64,000 nucleotides of DNA from Erwinia sp. (GCA_964016415.1 OZ024666.1:2585310-2649309); one strand, 5' to 3'. Shown: positions 1 to 12,244, numbered from the stretch's first letter. Notes: a model not told the origin generated them from the sequence alone. Program-made: numbers and translations.

Positions 1-846
1 CTGGTGACAGGTGATCGGGTTCGCTGGCGTCCGGGTTTACAAGGCAGTGCGATGGTCAAAGGCATTGTTGAGGCGGTGCATGAACGCACCTCCGTGTTAA
101 CGCGTCCCGATTTTTATGATGGCGTCAAACCCATTGCAGCCAATATAGACCAGATTGTGATTGTTTCGGCCATTTTGCCAGAATTATCGCTGAATATTAT
201 CGATCGCTATCTGATTGCCTGTGAAACATTAGGTATCGAACCATTGCTGGTACTGAATAAGACCGATTTGCTTGATGCACAAGGAATGCAATGGGTCACG
301 GAACAAATGAGCATTTATCAAAAAATCGGCTACCAGGTTTTGATGGTCTCCAGCTACCAAAAGCAAGGATTAGCCAGCCTCGAAAAAGCGCTGACAGACA
401 GAATCAGCATTTTTGCCGGTCAGTCCGGTGTCGGTAAGTCCAGCCTGCTTAATGCCTTACTTGAGTTTCCCGAGAATCAGGAGGAGATCCTCACCAACTC
501 CGTGTCTGGTGTTTCCGGTTTGGGCCAGCACACCACCACCGCAGCACGCTTGTATCACTTTCCCCATGGTGGCGATGTGATCGATTCACCCGGCGTGCGT
601 GAATTTGGCTTGTGGCATCTGGAACCCAATGAAATTACTCAGGGCTTTATTGAATTTCGCCCGTTGCTTGGTCAATGTAAATTTCGTGATTGTAAGCATG
701 GTAACGATCCAGGCTGCGCGTTACGCGAAGCCGTCGAACAAGGTGAAATTGATGCCATACGCTTTGAAAGCTACCACCGCATCATGGAAAGCATGCAGGA
801 AATGTCACTGAAAACACGGCGTAGTTTTTCTCAATCCGACAACTGA
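1..846 (+). CDS. rsgA: Ribosome small-subunit-dependent GTPase RsgA (5' end outside window)
   Basis: Circularly permuted GTPase that checks 30S subunit maturation. About 281 codons are visible against about 350 in E. coli, so the start and part of the N-terminal OB fold lie left of the window. The permuted order is visible: the G4 motif NKTD comes first, then the P-loop GQSGVGKSS, then the DSPG G3 motif. A C-terminal zinc knuckle follows ([14 protein letters not shown]). psd follows about 100 bp downstream on the same strand, as in E. coli. No lesion is seen. Confidence 0.95.
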   Translation: MVTGDRVRWRPGLQGSAMVKGIVEAVHERTSVLTRPDFYDGVKPIAANIDQIVIVSAILPELSLNIIDRYLIACETLGIEPLLVLNKTDLLDAQGMQWVTEQMSIYQKIGYQVLMVSSYQKQGLASLEKALTDRISIFAGQSGVGKSSLLNALLEFPENQEEILTNSVSGVSGLGQHTTTAARLYHFPHGGDVIDSPGVREFGLWHLEPNEITQGFIEFRPLLGQCKFRDCKHGNDPGCALREAVEQGEIDAIRFESYHRIMESMQEMSLKTRRSFSQSDN

Positions 847-947
847 GCAGCCATTTATCCCTGCCGGGAGACAAGATAGCCTAATCGCAGCACCGCTGTT
901 ACAATCCCGGCTTTATTAAACCACGTTCCTGTTCCCTGGAGGTTCGC

Positions 948-1838
948 GTGTTAAAACGTATCAAACTTGGCTTCAATAAACTGTTACCGAAAAAAGCCCT
1001 GACTGAACTTGCCGGCTGGCTTGCCAGTAAGCGTGCCGGCTGGCTAACCAAAGCACTGATCGATATTTTTGTCTGGTGCTATAAAGTCGATATGCGCGAA
1101 GCGGCAAAACCAGATACCGCGGCCTACCGCTCTTTCAATGATTTTTTTGTCAGGGAATTACGCGAAGATGCGCGGGCAATCGACACAGATCCTAACCATC
1201 TGGTGATGCCTGCCGATGGCGCTATCAGTCAGCTGGGGCCGATTGAGGGCGATCGTCTGTTCCAGGCGAAGGGCCACACCTACTCACTTGAAGCACTACT
1301 GGCAGGCGATCTTCGTATCGCTGAACATTTTAACGAAGGTAGTTTTGTCACCACTTATCTTTCACCGCGCGATTATCACCGTGTCCATATGCCCTGCAAT
1401 GGCATTCTGCGGGAGATGATCTACGTGCCTGGTGATTTGTATTCAGTCAATCCACTGACAGCCGAAAATATTCCCAACCTGTTTGCACGTAACGAACGGG
1501 TTATCTGCTTCTTTGAGACTGAGTTTGGCCCCATGGTGCAAATTTTGGTCGGTGCCACTATCGTAGGCAGTATTGAAACAGTATGGGCTGGTACGCTTAC
1601 TCCGCCTCGTGAAGGTATTATCAGGCGCTGGCAATATCCTGAGGCTGAACAACCTGGTGCCGTCGTGTTACTGAAAGGCCAGGAGATGGGACAATTCAAA
1701 CTGGGTTCAACTGTGATTAACCTTTTTGCACCCGGAAGGGTACAACTGTCAGATACTCTAAGCGCTGGCAGTAAAACCCGCCTGGGAGAGATGCTGGCTA
1801 ACGCCACTGCCACCCGTTCCTCATCCCCGGCCCTCTAA
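948..1838 (+). CDS. psd: Phosphatidylserine decarboxylase proenzyme
   Basis: Inner-membrane pyruvoyl enzyme converting phosphatidylserine to phosphatidylethanolamine. The gene starts at a GTG with a CTGGAGG ribosome site just upstream. The 296-residue product carries the self-cleavage motif LGST, with Ser254 becoming the pyruvoyl group, the same position as in E. coli. An HRVHMP motif in the middle is typical of the family. It is slightly shorter at the C-terminus than the E. coli protein (322 aa). mscM starts 15 bp downstream, so the two are probably cotranscribed. Confidence 0.96.
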   Translation: MLKRIKLGFNKLLPKKALTELAGWLASKRAGWLTKALIDIFVWCYKVDMREAAKPDTAAYRSFNDFFVRELREDARAIDTDPNHLVMPADGAISQLGPIEGDRLFQAKGHTYSLEALLAGDLRIAEHFNEGSFVTTYLSPRDYHRVHMPCNGILREMIYVPGDLYSVNPLTAENIPNLFARNERVICFFETEFGPMVQILVGATIVGSIETVWAGTLTPPREGIIRRWQYPEAEQPGAVVLLKGQEMGQFKLGSTVINLFAPGRVQLSDTLSAGSKTRLGEMLANATATRSSSPAL

Positions 1839-1852
1839 GCGAGCGAACCCCG

Positions 1853-4800
1853 ATGTTACGCCTGATTGCGGTTTTTTTAATTAGCCTATTACTGATGCAA
1901 AACGCATCTGCAGCGGCACTCCCTGATCCAGCACAGATTCGTCAGCAACTGGATGAGGTAAAAGCCGATAAAACTCAGCCGAATCAGGCAGAGATGATTG
2001 AAAGCCTGCAAAGCACCTTGAGCTGGCTGGAAGAGCGACAAAAATCACTCAATAACGGCAAAGAGTATCAGCAGGTCATTGATGCTTTCCCGCGTGTGGC
2101 GCGTGATTTGCGTCAGCAAATCACCGCCAACAGTGATTCTGTGAAAACGGTGCGCTCAACACTAAGCGCAGCAGAGTTAGACCAGGAGATCCTGCAAGTG
2201 AGTAGCCAGCTGCTCGAAGAGGGCCGACAGGCCCAACAGGAGCAGGATCGGGTACGCGAAATCAACGACTCACTGACACAACTGCCAACACAGCAGACCG
2301 AAGCGAGACGGGCTGTTAACGAAACAGAACGACGTCTGCAAGGGCAAAGCGCATCGTCTACCCCACAAACTATCGTAAGAAATATCGCCCGACAGGCTGA
2401 GTTTGCTGCACAGAAAGCCCGTGTGGATGAGCTTGAACTGGCTCAATTATCCGCCAGCAACCGACAGGAACTGGCCCGTCTGCGCAGTGAGGTTCATCAG
2501 CAAAAAGCCGCGCAACTTGATAGCTATCTGCAGGCCCTGCGTAATCAATTAAACAATCGCCGTCAACGTGAGGCCGAACTGGCTCTCGAGCGTACAGAGC
2601 AGCTTGCAGAAAGCAGTGGCGAATTGCCAGAATCCATCAGTAAACAATTTTTGATCAACCGTGAACTCTCCGCTGCGCTGCATCAGCAGGCGGAGAAGAT
2701 GGACAGTGTTGCCACACAACAACGCGTAGTAGTAAACCAAACTCTGCAGGTTCGTCAGGCCCTCAGCACGCTCCGCGAGCAGTCTCAGTGGCTGGGTATT
2801 TCTAACATTCTCGGTGAAGCCTTACGCGCCCAGGTTGCACGACTACCCGATAAACCAAAACCACAGCAGCTTGAAAATGATATGGCGGATCTCAGAGTGC
2901 AGCGTCTGCATTATGAGGATCTTCTCGAACAACAAAATCTGCTGTTACTGATGAAACAGAGCGATGGCTCACCGCTGACCACAGAACAGCGGCGTATTCT
3001 TACTGCCCAACTGAAAACACAGAGTGATTTAATCAGCTCTCTGCTCTCTGGCTGCGATAATTTAATCCTGGAGACCACTAAACTCCGGGTCGCCAACGGG
3101 CAATTAAATGATGCGTTGAATGAGGTCCGGGAGGCAACACATCGTTATCTGTTCTGGACCGCGGATGTTAATCCGGTCAATTTTAAATTCCCGCTTGAGT
3201 TGTTGCGCGATTTACGCAACCTGTTATCTCTGGATACCTTTGGCCAGTTAGGTCGTGCAGTGGTGATGATGTTCACCGGCCAGGAGACGTTACTGCCTGT
3301 GTTGGGAGCCCTGCTGTTAGTTGCCCTTAGTCTGAGCTCCCGCCGTCATTATCGCGCTTTTCTCAGTCGTGCAGCCAGCAGTGTCGGTAAAGTCAATCAG
3401 GATAAGTTCACTCTGACATTACGCACCGTATTCTGGTCGGTTGTTGTTGCTGTGCCGCTGCCGGTGCTCTGGATGACTCTGGGATATGGCTTACAGCATG
3501 CATGGACATGGCCAATCGCAGTCGCGGTGGGAGATGGTGTGACTGCCACGGTCCCTCTGCTGTGGATTTTTATGATAAGCGCTGCATTTGCCCGTCCTCA
3601 GGGCTTATTTATCGCCCATTTCCACTGGCCACGTCACCGGGTTGAACGTGCAATGCGTTACTATACGCTATGCATTGGCCTTGTCGTGCCTTTAACCATG
3701 CTGCTTATCAGCTTCGATAACCTCGATGATCGGCAGTTTTCCTCTACGCTTGGCCGTCTCTGTTTCATCCTTATCTGCGGCGCATTGAGTATTGTCACGG
3801 TCAGCCTCAAACGTTCTGGCATTCCCCTGCATCTCGATAAAGAAGGCAATGGGGAAAACCTAATCAATACCATCCTGTGGAATATTCTGATTGCTGTTCC
3901 ACTGGTTGCTGCAATTGCTTCCTGCGCAGGCTATCTGGCGACAGCACAGGCTCTGCTGGCACGCCTCGAAACCTCTGTCGCCATCTGGTTTTTTTTACTG
4001 GTTATCTATCACATTATCCGTCGCTGGATGCTCATTCAACGACGGCGCATCGCCTTTGAACGCGCCAGGCAACGACGTGCAGAAATTCTCGCACAACGCG
4101 CGAAGAGTGGTGATGAGTCCGGCTCTGCCGCCGGAAACTCAGACCTTCCTGAAATGGATGAGCCGGTAATTGACCTCGATACCATCAGTGCGCAATCGCT
4201 GCGCCTTGTGCGTTCAATACTGACACTGATTGCGCTGTTATCGGTGATCATTCTCTGGTCTGAACTCCATTCTGCATTCGGCTTCCTTGAAAACATTCGT
4301 CTGTGGGATGCCAGCACAACCGTTCAGGGAGTAGAAAACATTCAGCCGATCACCCTGGGATCGGTATTGATCGCCATCCTGGTGTTGATTGTTACTACTC
4401 AGCTGGTCAGAAATATGCCAGCCCTTCTGGAGCTGGCGCTGTTACAGCACCTTAGTCTGACCCCCGGTACCGGTTATGCGATCACCACGCTGCTAAAGTA
4501 TCTGTTAATTCTGTTCGGCGGGCTGGCTGGTTTTTCCATGATTGGCGTAGACTGGTCAAAACTTCAGTGGCTGGTTGCAGCCTTGGGGGTTGGGCTTGGC
4601 TTCGGATTACAGGAGATTTTCGCCAATTTTATTTCTGGATTGATCATTTTATTTGAAAAACCTATCCGTATTGGCGATACCGTGACAATTCGTGACCTGA
4701 CAGGTAGCATCACACGCATCAATACCCGGGCAACGACAATCACCGACTGGGATCGCAAAGAGATCATTGTTCCTAATAAAGCCTTTATTACAGAACAATT

Positions 4801-5185
4801 CATTAACTGGTCGCTGTCAGACTCAGTAACACGGGTTGTACTGACCATCCCGGCCGATGCCAGTGCAAAAAGCGAGGAAGTGACAGAGGTGTTACTCAGT
4901 GCGGCGAAAAAATGTCATCTGGTGCTGGATACACCACACCCGGAAGCCTATCTGGTGGATTTACAACAAGGTATACAACTGTTCGAACTGCGTGTACATG
5001 CCGCAGAAATGGGGCATCGTATGCCACTTCGTCACGAACTCCATCAACTTATTCTCAGAGAGTATCAGACTCATGGCCTGGAAATGCCATTCCCGCCTTT
5101 CCAGGTGCGAATGGAAACTCTCGGCCGTACACCGTTAAATAAAAATGCTCCTTCGGCAAGGACCTATCGTTCCGGAGGGCTGTAA
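1853..5185 (+). CDS. mscM: Miniconductance mechanosensitive channel MscM
   Basis: Large MscS-family channel (1110 aa, E. coli about 1107) releasing solutes on osmotic downshock. A signal peptide (about residues 1-21) is followed by a long periplasmic coiled-coil region rich in Gln, Glu and Arg (to about residue 460). Several membrane segments follow, then the MscS core with the pore helix region GLGFGLQEIFANFISG (about residues 920-935) and a beta domain. Spacing to psd of 15 bp suggests an operon. The frame is intact over 3.3 kb, in contrast to the accessory genes further right. Confidence 0.95.
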   Translation: MLRLIAVFLISLLLMQNASAAALPDPAQIRQQLDEVKADKTQPNQAEMIESLQSTLSWLEERQKSLNNGKEYQQVIDAFPRVARDLRQQITANSDSVKTVRSTLSAAELDQEILQVSSQLLEEGRQAQQEQDRVREINDSLTQLPTQQTEARRAVNETERRLQGQSASSTPQTIVRNIARQAEFAAQKARVDELELAQLSASNRQELARLRSEVHQQKAAQLDSYLQALRNQLNNRRQREAELALERTEQLAESSGELPESISKQFLINRELSAALHQQAEKMDSVATQQRVVVNQTLQVRQALSTLREQSQWLGISNILGEALRAQVARLPDKPKPQQLENDMADLRVQRLHYEDLLEQQNLLLLMKQSDGSPLTTEQRRILTAQLKTQSDLISSLLSGCDNLILETTKLRVANGQLNDALNEVREATHRYLFWTADVNPVNFKFPLELLRDLRNLLSLDTFGQLGRAVVMMFTGQETLLPVLGALLLVALSLSSRRHYRAFLSRAASSVGKVNQDKFTLTLRTVFWSVVVAVPLPVLWMTLGYGLQHAWTWPIAVAVGDGVTATVPLLWIFMISAAFARPQGLFIAHFHWPRHRVERAMRYYTLCIGLVVPLTMLLISFDNLDDRQFSSTLGRLCFILICGALSIVTVSLKRSGIPLHLDKEGNGENLINTILWNILIAVPLVAAIASCAGYLATAQALLARLETSVAIWFFLLVIYHIIRRWMLIQRRRIAFERARQRRAEILAQRAKSGDESGSAAGNSDLPEMDEPVIDLDTISAQSLRLVRSILTLIALLSVIILWSELHSAFGFLENIRLWDASTTVQGVENIQPITLGSVLIAILVLIVTTQLVRNMPALLELALLQHLSLTPGTGYAITTLLKYLLILFGGLAGFSMIGVDWSKLQWLVAALGVGLGFGLQEIFANFISGLIILFEKPIRIGDTVTIRDLTGSITRINTRATTITDWDRKEIIVPNKAFITEQFINWSLSDSVTRVVLTIPADASAKSEEVTEVLLSAAKKCHLVLDTPHPEAYLVDLQQGIQLFELRVHAAEMGHRMPLRHELHQLILREYQTHGLEMPFPPFQVRMETLGRTPLNKNAPSARTYRSGGL

Positions 5186-5195
5186 ACTGCCCTCC
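5174..5195. terminator. Convergent hairpin between mscM and epmA
   Basis: Perfect 7-bp inverted repeat GGAGGGC / GCCCTCC with an 8-base loop, spanning the mscM stop codon and the gap to convergent epmA. No T-tract follows on either side, so it is at best a weak bidirectional terminator. Confidence 0.4.
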
Positions 5196-5206
5196 AGCAC
5201 ATCCAT

Positions 5207-6187
5207 TCAACTACGATTAATGTCGAACGCTATCACATCACTGAGACGTTCGGCATTAAGAGCCAGCATCACCAGTCTGTCCACTCCAATGGCCACACCT
5301 GAACACTCAGGAATGCCATGAGAAAGTGCCTCCAGCAGTAGTTCATCGACAGGTTGTACCGTCATTCCCCGTGCTGCACGTTGCCGGTTATCTCTTTCAA
5401 AACGCTGACGCTGCTCACGGCTATCGGTCAGTTCACGAAACCCGTTCGCCAGTTCCACCCCTTTGAAATAGACTTCAAAACGTTCGGCTACCCGATGGTC
5501 TTCACTGCTGATCTCTGCCAACGCCGCCTGGCTGGCGGGGAAATGATAAATCACCACCGGTTTCTCTTTGCCAATGTGTGGTTCAACACCGAGCATGAAC
5601 AGTAACTGTAATAAAATATCCCGGTCATCTTCACGCCGGGCCAGTTCGCCTTCGCCTGACTTTTCAGCCGCCAGACGCAGTTGTTGCAGATCACAGGATA
5701 ACGGATCGAGATCGAGATAGCGTAAAAATGCCTGTTGATAGGAAAGCATCTCCACTGGCGGGCATTCAAGCACACACTGCAGCAGGTCATCTACTTCGTT
5801 GATCAGCCGATACATATCATAATGCGGACGATACCACTCCAGCATAGTAAACTCAGGATTATGATATTGCCCTGATTCCTCATTTCTGAACGCCCGGCAA
5901 ATCTGAAAAATGGGGCCGCTGCCTGCCGCCAATAACCGCTTCATATGATACTCAGGACTGGTTATCAGATATAAATCTTGTCCTTCACTGCGCCCGGGGC
6001 CTACGAAATGCGTGGTGAAAGTCACCAAATGAATATCAGTCACCCTCGCTCTGCTCATTGCGGGGGTTTCTACTTCCAGTAGCCCCCGGTCGGCAAAGAA
6101 GCGGCGGATCTCATTAATAATCGCTCCACGCTTAAGCAAATTGTCAATGGTGGCACTGGGTTGCCAGAGGATCGTGTCGTTCATCAT
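5207..6187 (-). CDS. epmA: EF-P (R)-beta-lysine ligase EpmA
   Basis: Truncated class II lysyl-tRNA synthetase paralogue (326 aa, E. coli 325) that attaches beta-lysine to Lys34 of elongation factor P. The class II core is clear: [20 protein letters not shown] (motif 2) and [12 protein letters not shown] (motif 3). There is no anticodon-binding domain, as expected. Its substrate (efp) and partner (epmB) lie within 4.5 kb. In E. coli frdABCD follows epmA; here blc is the next gene, only 158 bp away and divergent. Confidence 0.95.
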   Translation of the reverse strand: MMNDTILWQPSATIDNLLKRGAIINEIRRFFADRGLLEVETPAMSRARVTDIHLVTFTTHFVGPGRSEGQDLYLITSPEYHMKRLLAAGSGPIFQICRAFRNEESGQYHNPEFTMLEWYRPHYDMYRLINEVDDLLQCVLECPPVEMLSYQQAFLRYLDLDPLSCDLQQLRLAAEKSGEGELARREDDRDILLQLLFMLGVEPHIGKEKPVVIYHFPASQAALAEISSEDHRVAERFEVYFKGVELANGFRELTDSREQRQRFERDNRQRAARGMTVQPVDELLLEALSHGIPECSGVAIGVDRLVMLALNAERLSDVIAFDINRS

Positions 6188-6345
6188 TAACGCTCTTTAT
6201 TTCATAAGGAGGGGGAGTCTACCTGCATTACCTGCACCATACAAATTACCCACAAATCTGATAATTTGATCTACAGTTAAAGAAGCAAAAAATTGATGTA
6301 AAAAATATTGCAAATTCACTGTATTAACTGAATTCCGGGGCAGTC

Positions 6346-6873
6346 ATGATGAAGCTATGGCAAACATTTATCTCAGCCGCAAAGCGACTTCTGTTTCGTC
6401 AGGGTATGACGATTCCGGAAGGTATTAAGCCAGTCGAATCTTTTGACTCCAGGCGTTATCTTGGACGCTGGTATGAAATAGCCCGCTTTGACCACCGTTT
6501 TGAACGGGGTCTGACGCAGGTCACGGCTACCTATCTGGACGGAGAAAAAGAGCACATTCAGGTAGTCAATCGTGGCTTCAATGAAAAAAAGCAACGCTGG
6601 CAGGAGAGCCGTGGCAAAGCGCGATTTATCAACGACACTGATCAGGCGGCGCTGGAAGTCTCTTTCTTCGGGCCATTTTATGCCGGATACAACGTTATCG
6701 CGCTGGATGATGACTACCAGTACGCATTAGTTTGTGGTCCGAATCGCCGTTTTTTATGGCTTCTTGCACGAACAGCACACCCGCGTAAAGAAAATATCGA
6801 CTTCCTCCTGCATCAGGCACAACGCCTGAATTTTGATATCAGCAAACTGATTTGGGTGAGCGACAGGCCATAA
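6346..6873 (+). CDS. blc: Bacterial lipocalin Blc, no lipobox
   Basis: Lipocalin (175 aa) that binds fatty acids and lysophospholipids. The core is conserved: RYLGRWYEIARFDHRFERGL (structural region 1), SFFGPFYAGYNVIALD and ALVCGPNRRFLW. In E. coli the N-terminus is a lipoprotein signal ending in a Cys that anchors Blc to the outer membrane. Here the first 33 residues are basic and amphipathic and contain no Cys, so this copy cannot be lipidated in the usual way. Two adjacent Met codons are possible starts; neither gives a lipobox. Confidence 0.9.
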   Translation: MMKLWQTFISAAKRLLFRQGMTIPEGIKPVESFDSRRYLGRWYEIARFDHRFERGLTQVTATYLDGEKEHIQVVNRGFNEKKQRWQESRGKARFINDTDQAALEVSFFGPFYAGYNVIALDDDYQYALVCGPNRRFLWLLARTAHPRKENIDFLLHQAQRLNFDISKLIWVSDRP

Positions 6874-7008
6874 TCCCTTCCTGCCAACAGAGTGCCCGGT
6901 TAGCGTAATTATGGTAGCGAGTTTTTTCTATATGTAAAAAATCCCGATGAACATGCTGCCTCAATATCAAAGAAAATTTTATTGATATATCTGAAGCTAA
7001 ACATCTGA

Positions 7009-7353
7009 ATGCCAGACTCAGCTAACTGGATAGCCAGAAAAAGAATAGAAGCAGGTTTGATTAACATTATACCTGTCGTTATTTATCGCGCAACTATGCA
7101 CTTGCAGTGTATAGTTATCTTTATTGGTGCAGTATTTATTTTTTCACTTATTACTGTGAAAAATAGTGACGGCACAGCTCAGGGTTTTCTGTTCTTTCCT
7201 CTGCTGATATTTATATTGCAATACGTCAGTGCTTACTTCACTTCTTTGACGATAATCAGTTGCCCCCTCACAGCAAATATCACAATTTTATTCAGAGAGA
7301 CAAGTCGAACTAAAAACCTGTCTGGTAAAAAACGTTATTTACTATCAGAATAG
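7009..7353 (+). CDS. Hypothetical protein with two predicted membrane segments
   Basis: Open frame of 114 codons, not recognised. Two hydrophobic stretches (about residues 34-50 and 60-82) would span the membrane. No convincing ribosome site precedes the ATG, and the gap between blc and ecnB otherwise looks non-coding, so it may be a chance frame. Nothing recognisable is seen at 7354-7608. Confidence 0.22.
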   Translation: MPDSANWIARKRIEAGLINIIPVVIYRATMHLQCIVIFIGAVFIFSLITVKNSDGTAQGFLFFPLLIFILQYVSAYFTSLTIISCPLTANITILFRETSRTKNLSGKKRYLLSE

Positions 7354-7608
7354 CAGACACTAAAGAAGATAATAAAAGCACCATAAGCCTGGCTAATATT
7401 AATTCTGTAGAAAAAACCCTTTTTATAGATACGTTAAAAGAAGTAACTGGTATTAATTTTTAGCACCACATTTATAGCGGATGTTTTGCTATCACTGTTT
7501 GTTATCGCGCCCACAAAGCAGTGCACAGCGCTGGTGTAACAGCAAGTTACTGTGCACTATTTAATTTTCAACAAGTAATACTACTGTCACCAGATACACC
7601 AGCTTCTG

Positions 7609-7743
7609 TTATTTTGCACTACGCTGAATCGCTTTTCCTCCGGCAGAGATATCTTCGCCTACACCACGCACGGTATTACATGCGGTCAGGGCACTGGATA
7701 TCATCAACACGGACAGGACGGTTATTACCATTCGCTTTATCAT
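7609..7743 (-). CDS. ecnB: Entericidin B lipoprotein (44 aa)
   Basis: Very small membrane lipoprotein, the toxin partner of entericidin A in E. coli. Translation gives a signal peptide MIKRMVITVLSVLMISSALT, lipobox ALTAC, then CNTVRGVGEDISAGGKAI, matching EcnB almost residue for residue after the cysteine. An AGAGGTG ribosome site lies upstream. The position next to efp is the same as in E. coli. No ecnA copy was found beside it, so an unpaired EcnB may have only an envelope role here. Confidence 0.92.
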   Translation of the reverse strand: MIKRMVITVLSVLMISSALTACNTVRGVGEDISAGGKAIQRSAK

Positions 7744-7921
7744 CGTACACCTCTCTTTCATATTATCGCTGCAGGATCATGATGCCGTTTCTGGCAGTGA
7801 TCACATTGCATTGCCTATCTGACGCAATTTTTATACATCTCATGGGAGTCTAGCAGAGGTAACGTTTTGCAGAGGGTAGTATGATGCGCTGCAGGCAGGG
7901 AAAACGAAGGAGAAGTGAAAA

Positions 7922-7948
7922 CACAGGAGCACAATCAAGGCCCCTGTG
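7922..7948 (-). terminator. Probable efp terminator
   Basis: Imperfect inverted repeat (CACAGGAGC / GGCCCCTGTG) just downstream of the efp stop codon. Read on the minus strand it is followed by TTTTC, as expected for intrinsic termination. Confidence 0.5.
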
Positions 7949-7957
7949 CGGAAAAAC

Positions 7958-8524
7958 TTACTTCACACGCGAGACATATTCACTACTGCGCGTATCAACG
8001 CGGATCACTTCACCAATCTGAACGAAAAGTGGCACTTTTACCACCGCACCAGTAGATAACGTGGCAGGTTTGCCACCGGTACCTGCGGTATCGCCTTTCA
8101 GGCCTGGATCAGTATCCACCACTTCCAGTTCGACGAAATTAGGTGGCAATACCTGAATTGGTTTACCGTTCCATAACGTCACAATACACTCGGCATTATC
8201 GAGTAACCATTTTGCTGCCTCACCAACCGTTTTCTCTTCAACCGGATGTTGTTCGAAACTTTCCGGGTGCATAAAGTGATAGAACTCACCATCGTTGTAC
8301 AGATAGTTAAGGTTAGTATCCACCACATCTGCGCCTTCAGCAGAATCAGTTGATTTAAACGTTTTTTCTACCCGGCTGCCGGTCAGCAAGCGACGCATTT
8401 TCACACGTGCAAAAGCCTGACCTTTGCCGGGTTTCACAAATTCACTGGATTCGATGGCATAAGGCTCGCCTTCGAACATGATTTTAAGACCGGGACGGAA
8501 ATCGTTGCTAGAATAAGTCGCCAT
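7958..8524 (-). CDS. efp: Elongation factor P
   Basis: 188-aa translation factor that relieves ribosome stalling at polyproline. The modification site is Lys34 in VKPGKGQAF, the residue beta-lysylated by EpmA after EpmB makes (R)-beta-lysine; both enzymes are encoded nearby. Three beta-barrel domains of usual length. epmB is divergent with a 41-bp gap, so the two share a short promoter region. Confidence 0.97.
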   Translation of the reverse strand: MATYSSNDFRPGLKIMFEGEPYAIESSEFVKPGKGQAFARVKMRRLLTGSRVEKTFKSTDSAEGADVVDTNLNYLYNDGEFYHFMHPESFEQHPVEEKTVGEAAKWLLDNAECIVTLWNGKPIQVLPPNFVELEVVDTDPGLKGDTAGTGGKPATLSTGAVVKVPLFVQIGEVIRVDTRSSEYVSRVK

Positions 8525-8565
8525 AAAGGCCCTCTACAATTTAACACTGGTACTTAGCCAAAAAA

Positions 8566-9594
8566 ATGGCACACATTGTAACCCTAAATACCCCTGAACG
8601 AGAAGAATGGTTGTATCAACTTGCCGATGTAATTACTGATCCGCATGAATTACTACACATTTTAGATCTCGATGACCACCCAGACCTGCGTGCTGGCAGT
8701 GATGCACGCCAGCTTTTTGCCCTGCGTGTACCTCGCCACTTTGCTGCACGAATGAAAAAAGGCGATCCTGATGACCCGTTACTACGACAGGTTATCACCG
8801 ATCGTCAGGAGTTCAGACTTAGCGAAGGTTACAGTACTGACCCGCTCGATGAACAGAACAGCGTGGTACCGGGTTTATTACACAAATACCATAATCGGGC
8901 ACTACTGCTGGTTAAAGGGGGTTGTGCCGTGAATTGCCGCTACTGTTTCCGCCGCCATTTCCCCTATCAGGACAATCAGGGAAACAAACGTAACTGGCTG
9001 CAAGCGCTGGACTACATTCGCCAGCACGATGAGCTTGATGAGATTATTTTCTCCGGTGGCGATCCCTTAATGGCGAAAGACAGTGAACTGGCCTGGTTGA
9101 TCTCAGAACTGGAACAGATACCGCACCTGAAGCGGTTACGTATCCACAGTCGTTTACCTGTGGTAATCCCGGCCCGTATCACCGAAACCCTCTGCCAGCG
9201 GCTTGCCTCATCACATCTGCAGATACTGTTTGTCAGCCACATCAATCATGCACAGGAGATTGATCAGAGTGTAAGACATGCACTCTCACAGCTTAAACAG
9301 GCTGGAGTGACATTGCTCAATCAGAGTGTATTACTCAAAGGTGTGAATGATCAGGCTGATATTCTGGCACAGCTCAGTCAGGCACTGTTTGATGCCGGCG
9401 TGCTCCCCTACTATCTGCATGTGCTGGATAAAGTACAGGGTGCGGCTCATTTTTATGTTTCAGACCATGATGCAAGAAAAATTGTCGGGGAGCTGCTCAG
9501 GCTGGTTTCTGGCTATCTGGTTCCCAGGCTGGCAAGAGAAATTGGTGGTGAAGCGAGTAAAACGCCTCTCGACTTAGGCCTGCGTCAGGAGTAG
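8566..9594 (+). CDS. epmB: L-lysine 2,3-aminomutase EpmB (EF-P modification)
   Basis: Radical-SAM, PLP-dependent aminomutase (342 aa) converting L-lysine to (R)-beta-lysine for EF-P. The radical-SAM cluster motif is at Cys120, Cys124 and Cys127 (CAVNCRYC). SGGDPLM and the C-terminal PLP region (YYLHVLDKVQGAAHF) are typical. It ends in TAG, showing that TAG is used as a genuine stop in this genome. Confidence 0.96.
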   Translation: MAHIVTLNTPEREEWLYQLADVITDPHELLHILDLDDHPDLRAGSDARQLFALRVPRHFAARMKKGDPDDPLLRQVITDRQEFRLSEGYSTDPLDEQNSVVPGLLHKYHNRALLLVKGGCAVNCRYCFRRHFPYQDNQGNKRNWLQALDYIRQHDELDEIIFSGGDPLMAKDSELAWLISELEQIPHLKRLRIHSRLPVVIPARITETLCQRLASSHLQILFVSHINHAQEIDQSVRHALSQLKQAGVTLLNQSVLLKGVNDQADILAQLSQALFDAGVLPYYLHVLDKVQGAAHFYVSDHDARKIVGELLRLVSGYLVPRLAREIGGEASKTPLDLGLRQE

Positions 9595-9604
9595 TTGAGA
9601 TTGC

Positions 9605-9637
9605 TCAGACAAAGGAAAAATGAATTCCTTTGTCTGA
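9605..9637. terminator. Bidirectional hairpin between epmB and yjeI
   Basis: Perfect 13-bp inverted repeat TCAGACAAAGGAA / TTCCTTTGTCTGA around a 7-base loop, placed between two convergent genes. No long T-run follows, but stem strength and position argue for a shared terminator. Confidence 0.6.
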
Positions 9638-9655
9638 CGGCGTTTCAGCATGTGG

Positions 9656-10009
9656 CTACGGGCAGCGGTAGACCTGTCCTGTCATCTTACTGTCGAGAGG
9701 GGCAAAGCTTGACCAGATAGTCATGGTCGGACTGTTTGCACCATAAATCACATTCCCCCCCATTTCAGCCGCACGATTACGCAGATCATTAGCTGCACCA
9801 CGCAAAGAACTACTTTCACCGCCACCAGCGCCACTCAACCAGTTATTCTGTGAACCCGTCAGTCCACCGAGCAACTGACAGTTACTGGCTGGTTGCTTAT
9901 CAGTAAATGTCACGCGCTCACCTGCAGAGGTTAAAACATTCGAGCTACTGCATCCGGCGAGAAGTAAAACGGCCGCAGCAGAAAGAGCGGATAATAATTT
10001 GATACGCAT
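9656..10009 (-). CDS. yjeI: YjeI-type lipoprotein (DUF4156)
   Basis: Small outer-membrane-type lipoprotein of unknown function, 117 aa, the same length as E. coli YjeI. The start was set at the second possible Met (MRIKLLSALSAAAVLLLAGC), which follows a GGTGA ribosome site and gives a classical lipobox LLAGC. Conserved cysteines follow in the mature part (NCQLL, YRCP). It sits downstream of groEL on the same strand, after that gene's terminator. Confidence 0.88.
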   Translation of the reverse strand: MRIKLLSALSAAAVLLLAGCSSSNVLTSAGERVTFTDKQPASNCQLLGGLTGSQNNWLSGAGGGESSSLRGAANDLRNRAAEMGGNVIYGANSPTMTIWSSFAPLDSKMTGQVYRCP

Positions 10010-10185
10010 TTTAGTCACCATAATGATTAACAAATACAGTTATAGCCACCAGCTTACCGGAAAAACAGGTGAGCTGATAAGCATCCCTTGCCGAGGAAAG
10101 AGACCTATTATTACACACCCGGTATCATACTCATCAGCCTTGCGTGCAGATATTCAACATCTTACTCAACTGCCCTCTCTGAAAA

Positions 10186-10218
10186 ACAAAAAACCCCCTG
10201 TCACAGGACAGAGGGTTT
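10186..10218 (-). terminator. Intrinsic terminator of groES-groEL
   Basis: On the minus strand the stem AAACCCTCTGTC / GACAGGGGGTTT is followed by a T-rich tract (TTTTTTGTTTTT), right after the groEL stop codon. Confidence 0.82.
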
Positions 10219-10252
10219 CTTTCAGACAACATGACTCGTGGTCGGTCTGGTA

Positions 10253-11914
<1,662 letters not shown>

Positions 11915-11950
11915 TTAATTTGGTTTAGTTCAGTAAGGTAAGCGTGGAAA

Positions 11951-12244
11951 TTACGCTTCAACAATCGCCAAAATGTCGCTTTCAGAAATAATCAGCACTT
12001 CTTCGTTATCGATTTTTTCAGTCTTGGCGCCATAACCTTCATTGAAAATAACCACATCACCCACTTTCACATCGAGGGGTTTCAATTCACCGTTTTCCAG
12101 AATACGACCGTTACCTACAGCCAGCACATCAGCACGGGTAGATTTACCGGCTGCTGAGCCAGTCAGCACGATGCCGCCAGCAGATTTAGATTCCACTTCT
12201 TTCCGCTTGACGATAACACGGTCGTGCAGGGGACGAATTTTCAT
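11951..12244 (-). CDS. groES: Co-chaperonin GroES
   Basis: 97-aa lid subunit of the GroEL chamber. The mobile loop ([18 protein letters not shown]) and the roof region are conserved. A GGAGAG ribosome site precedes the ATG. First gene of the groES-groEL operon. Confidence 0.97.
   Translation of the reverse strand: MKIRPLHDRVIVKRKEVESKSAGGIVLTGSAAGKSTRADVLAVGNGRILENGELKPLDVKVGDVVIFNEGYGAKTEKIDNEEVLIISESDILAIVEA

Noticed and set aside
1421..1813. Long minus-strand frame opposite psd
   Set aside because: It is the antisense shadow of a fully conserved housekeeping gene, with no ribosome site and no recognisable domain.
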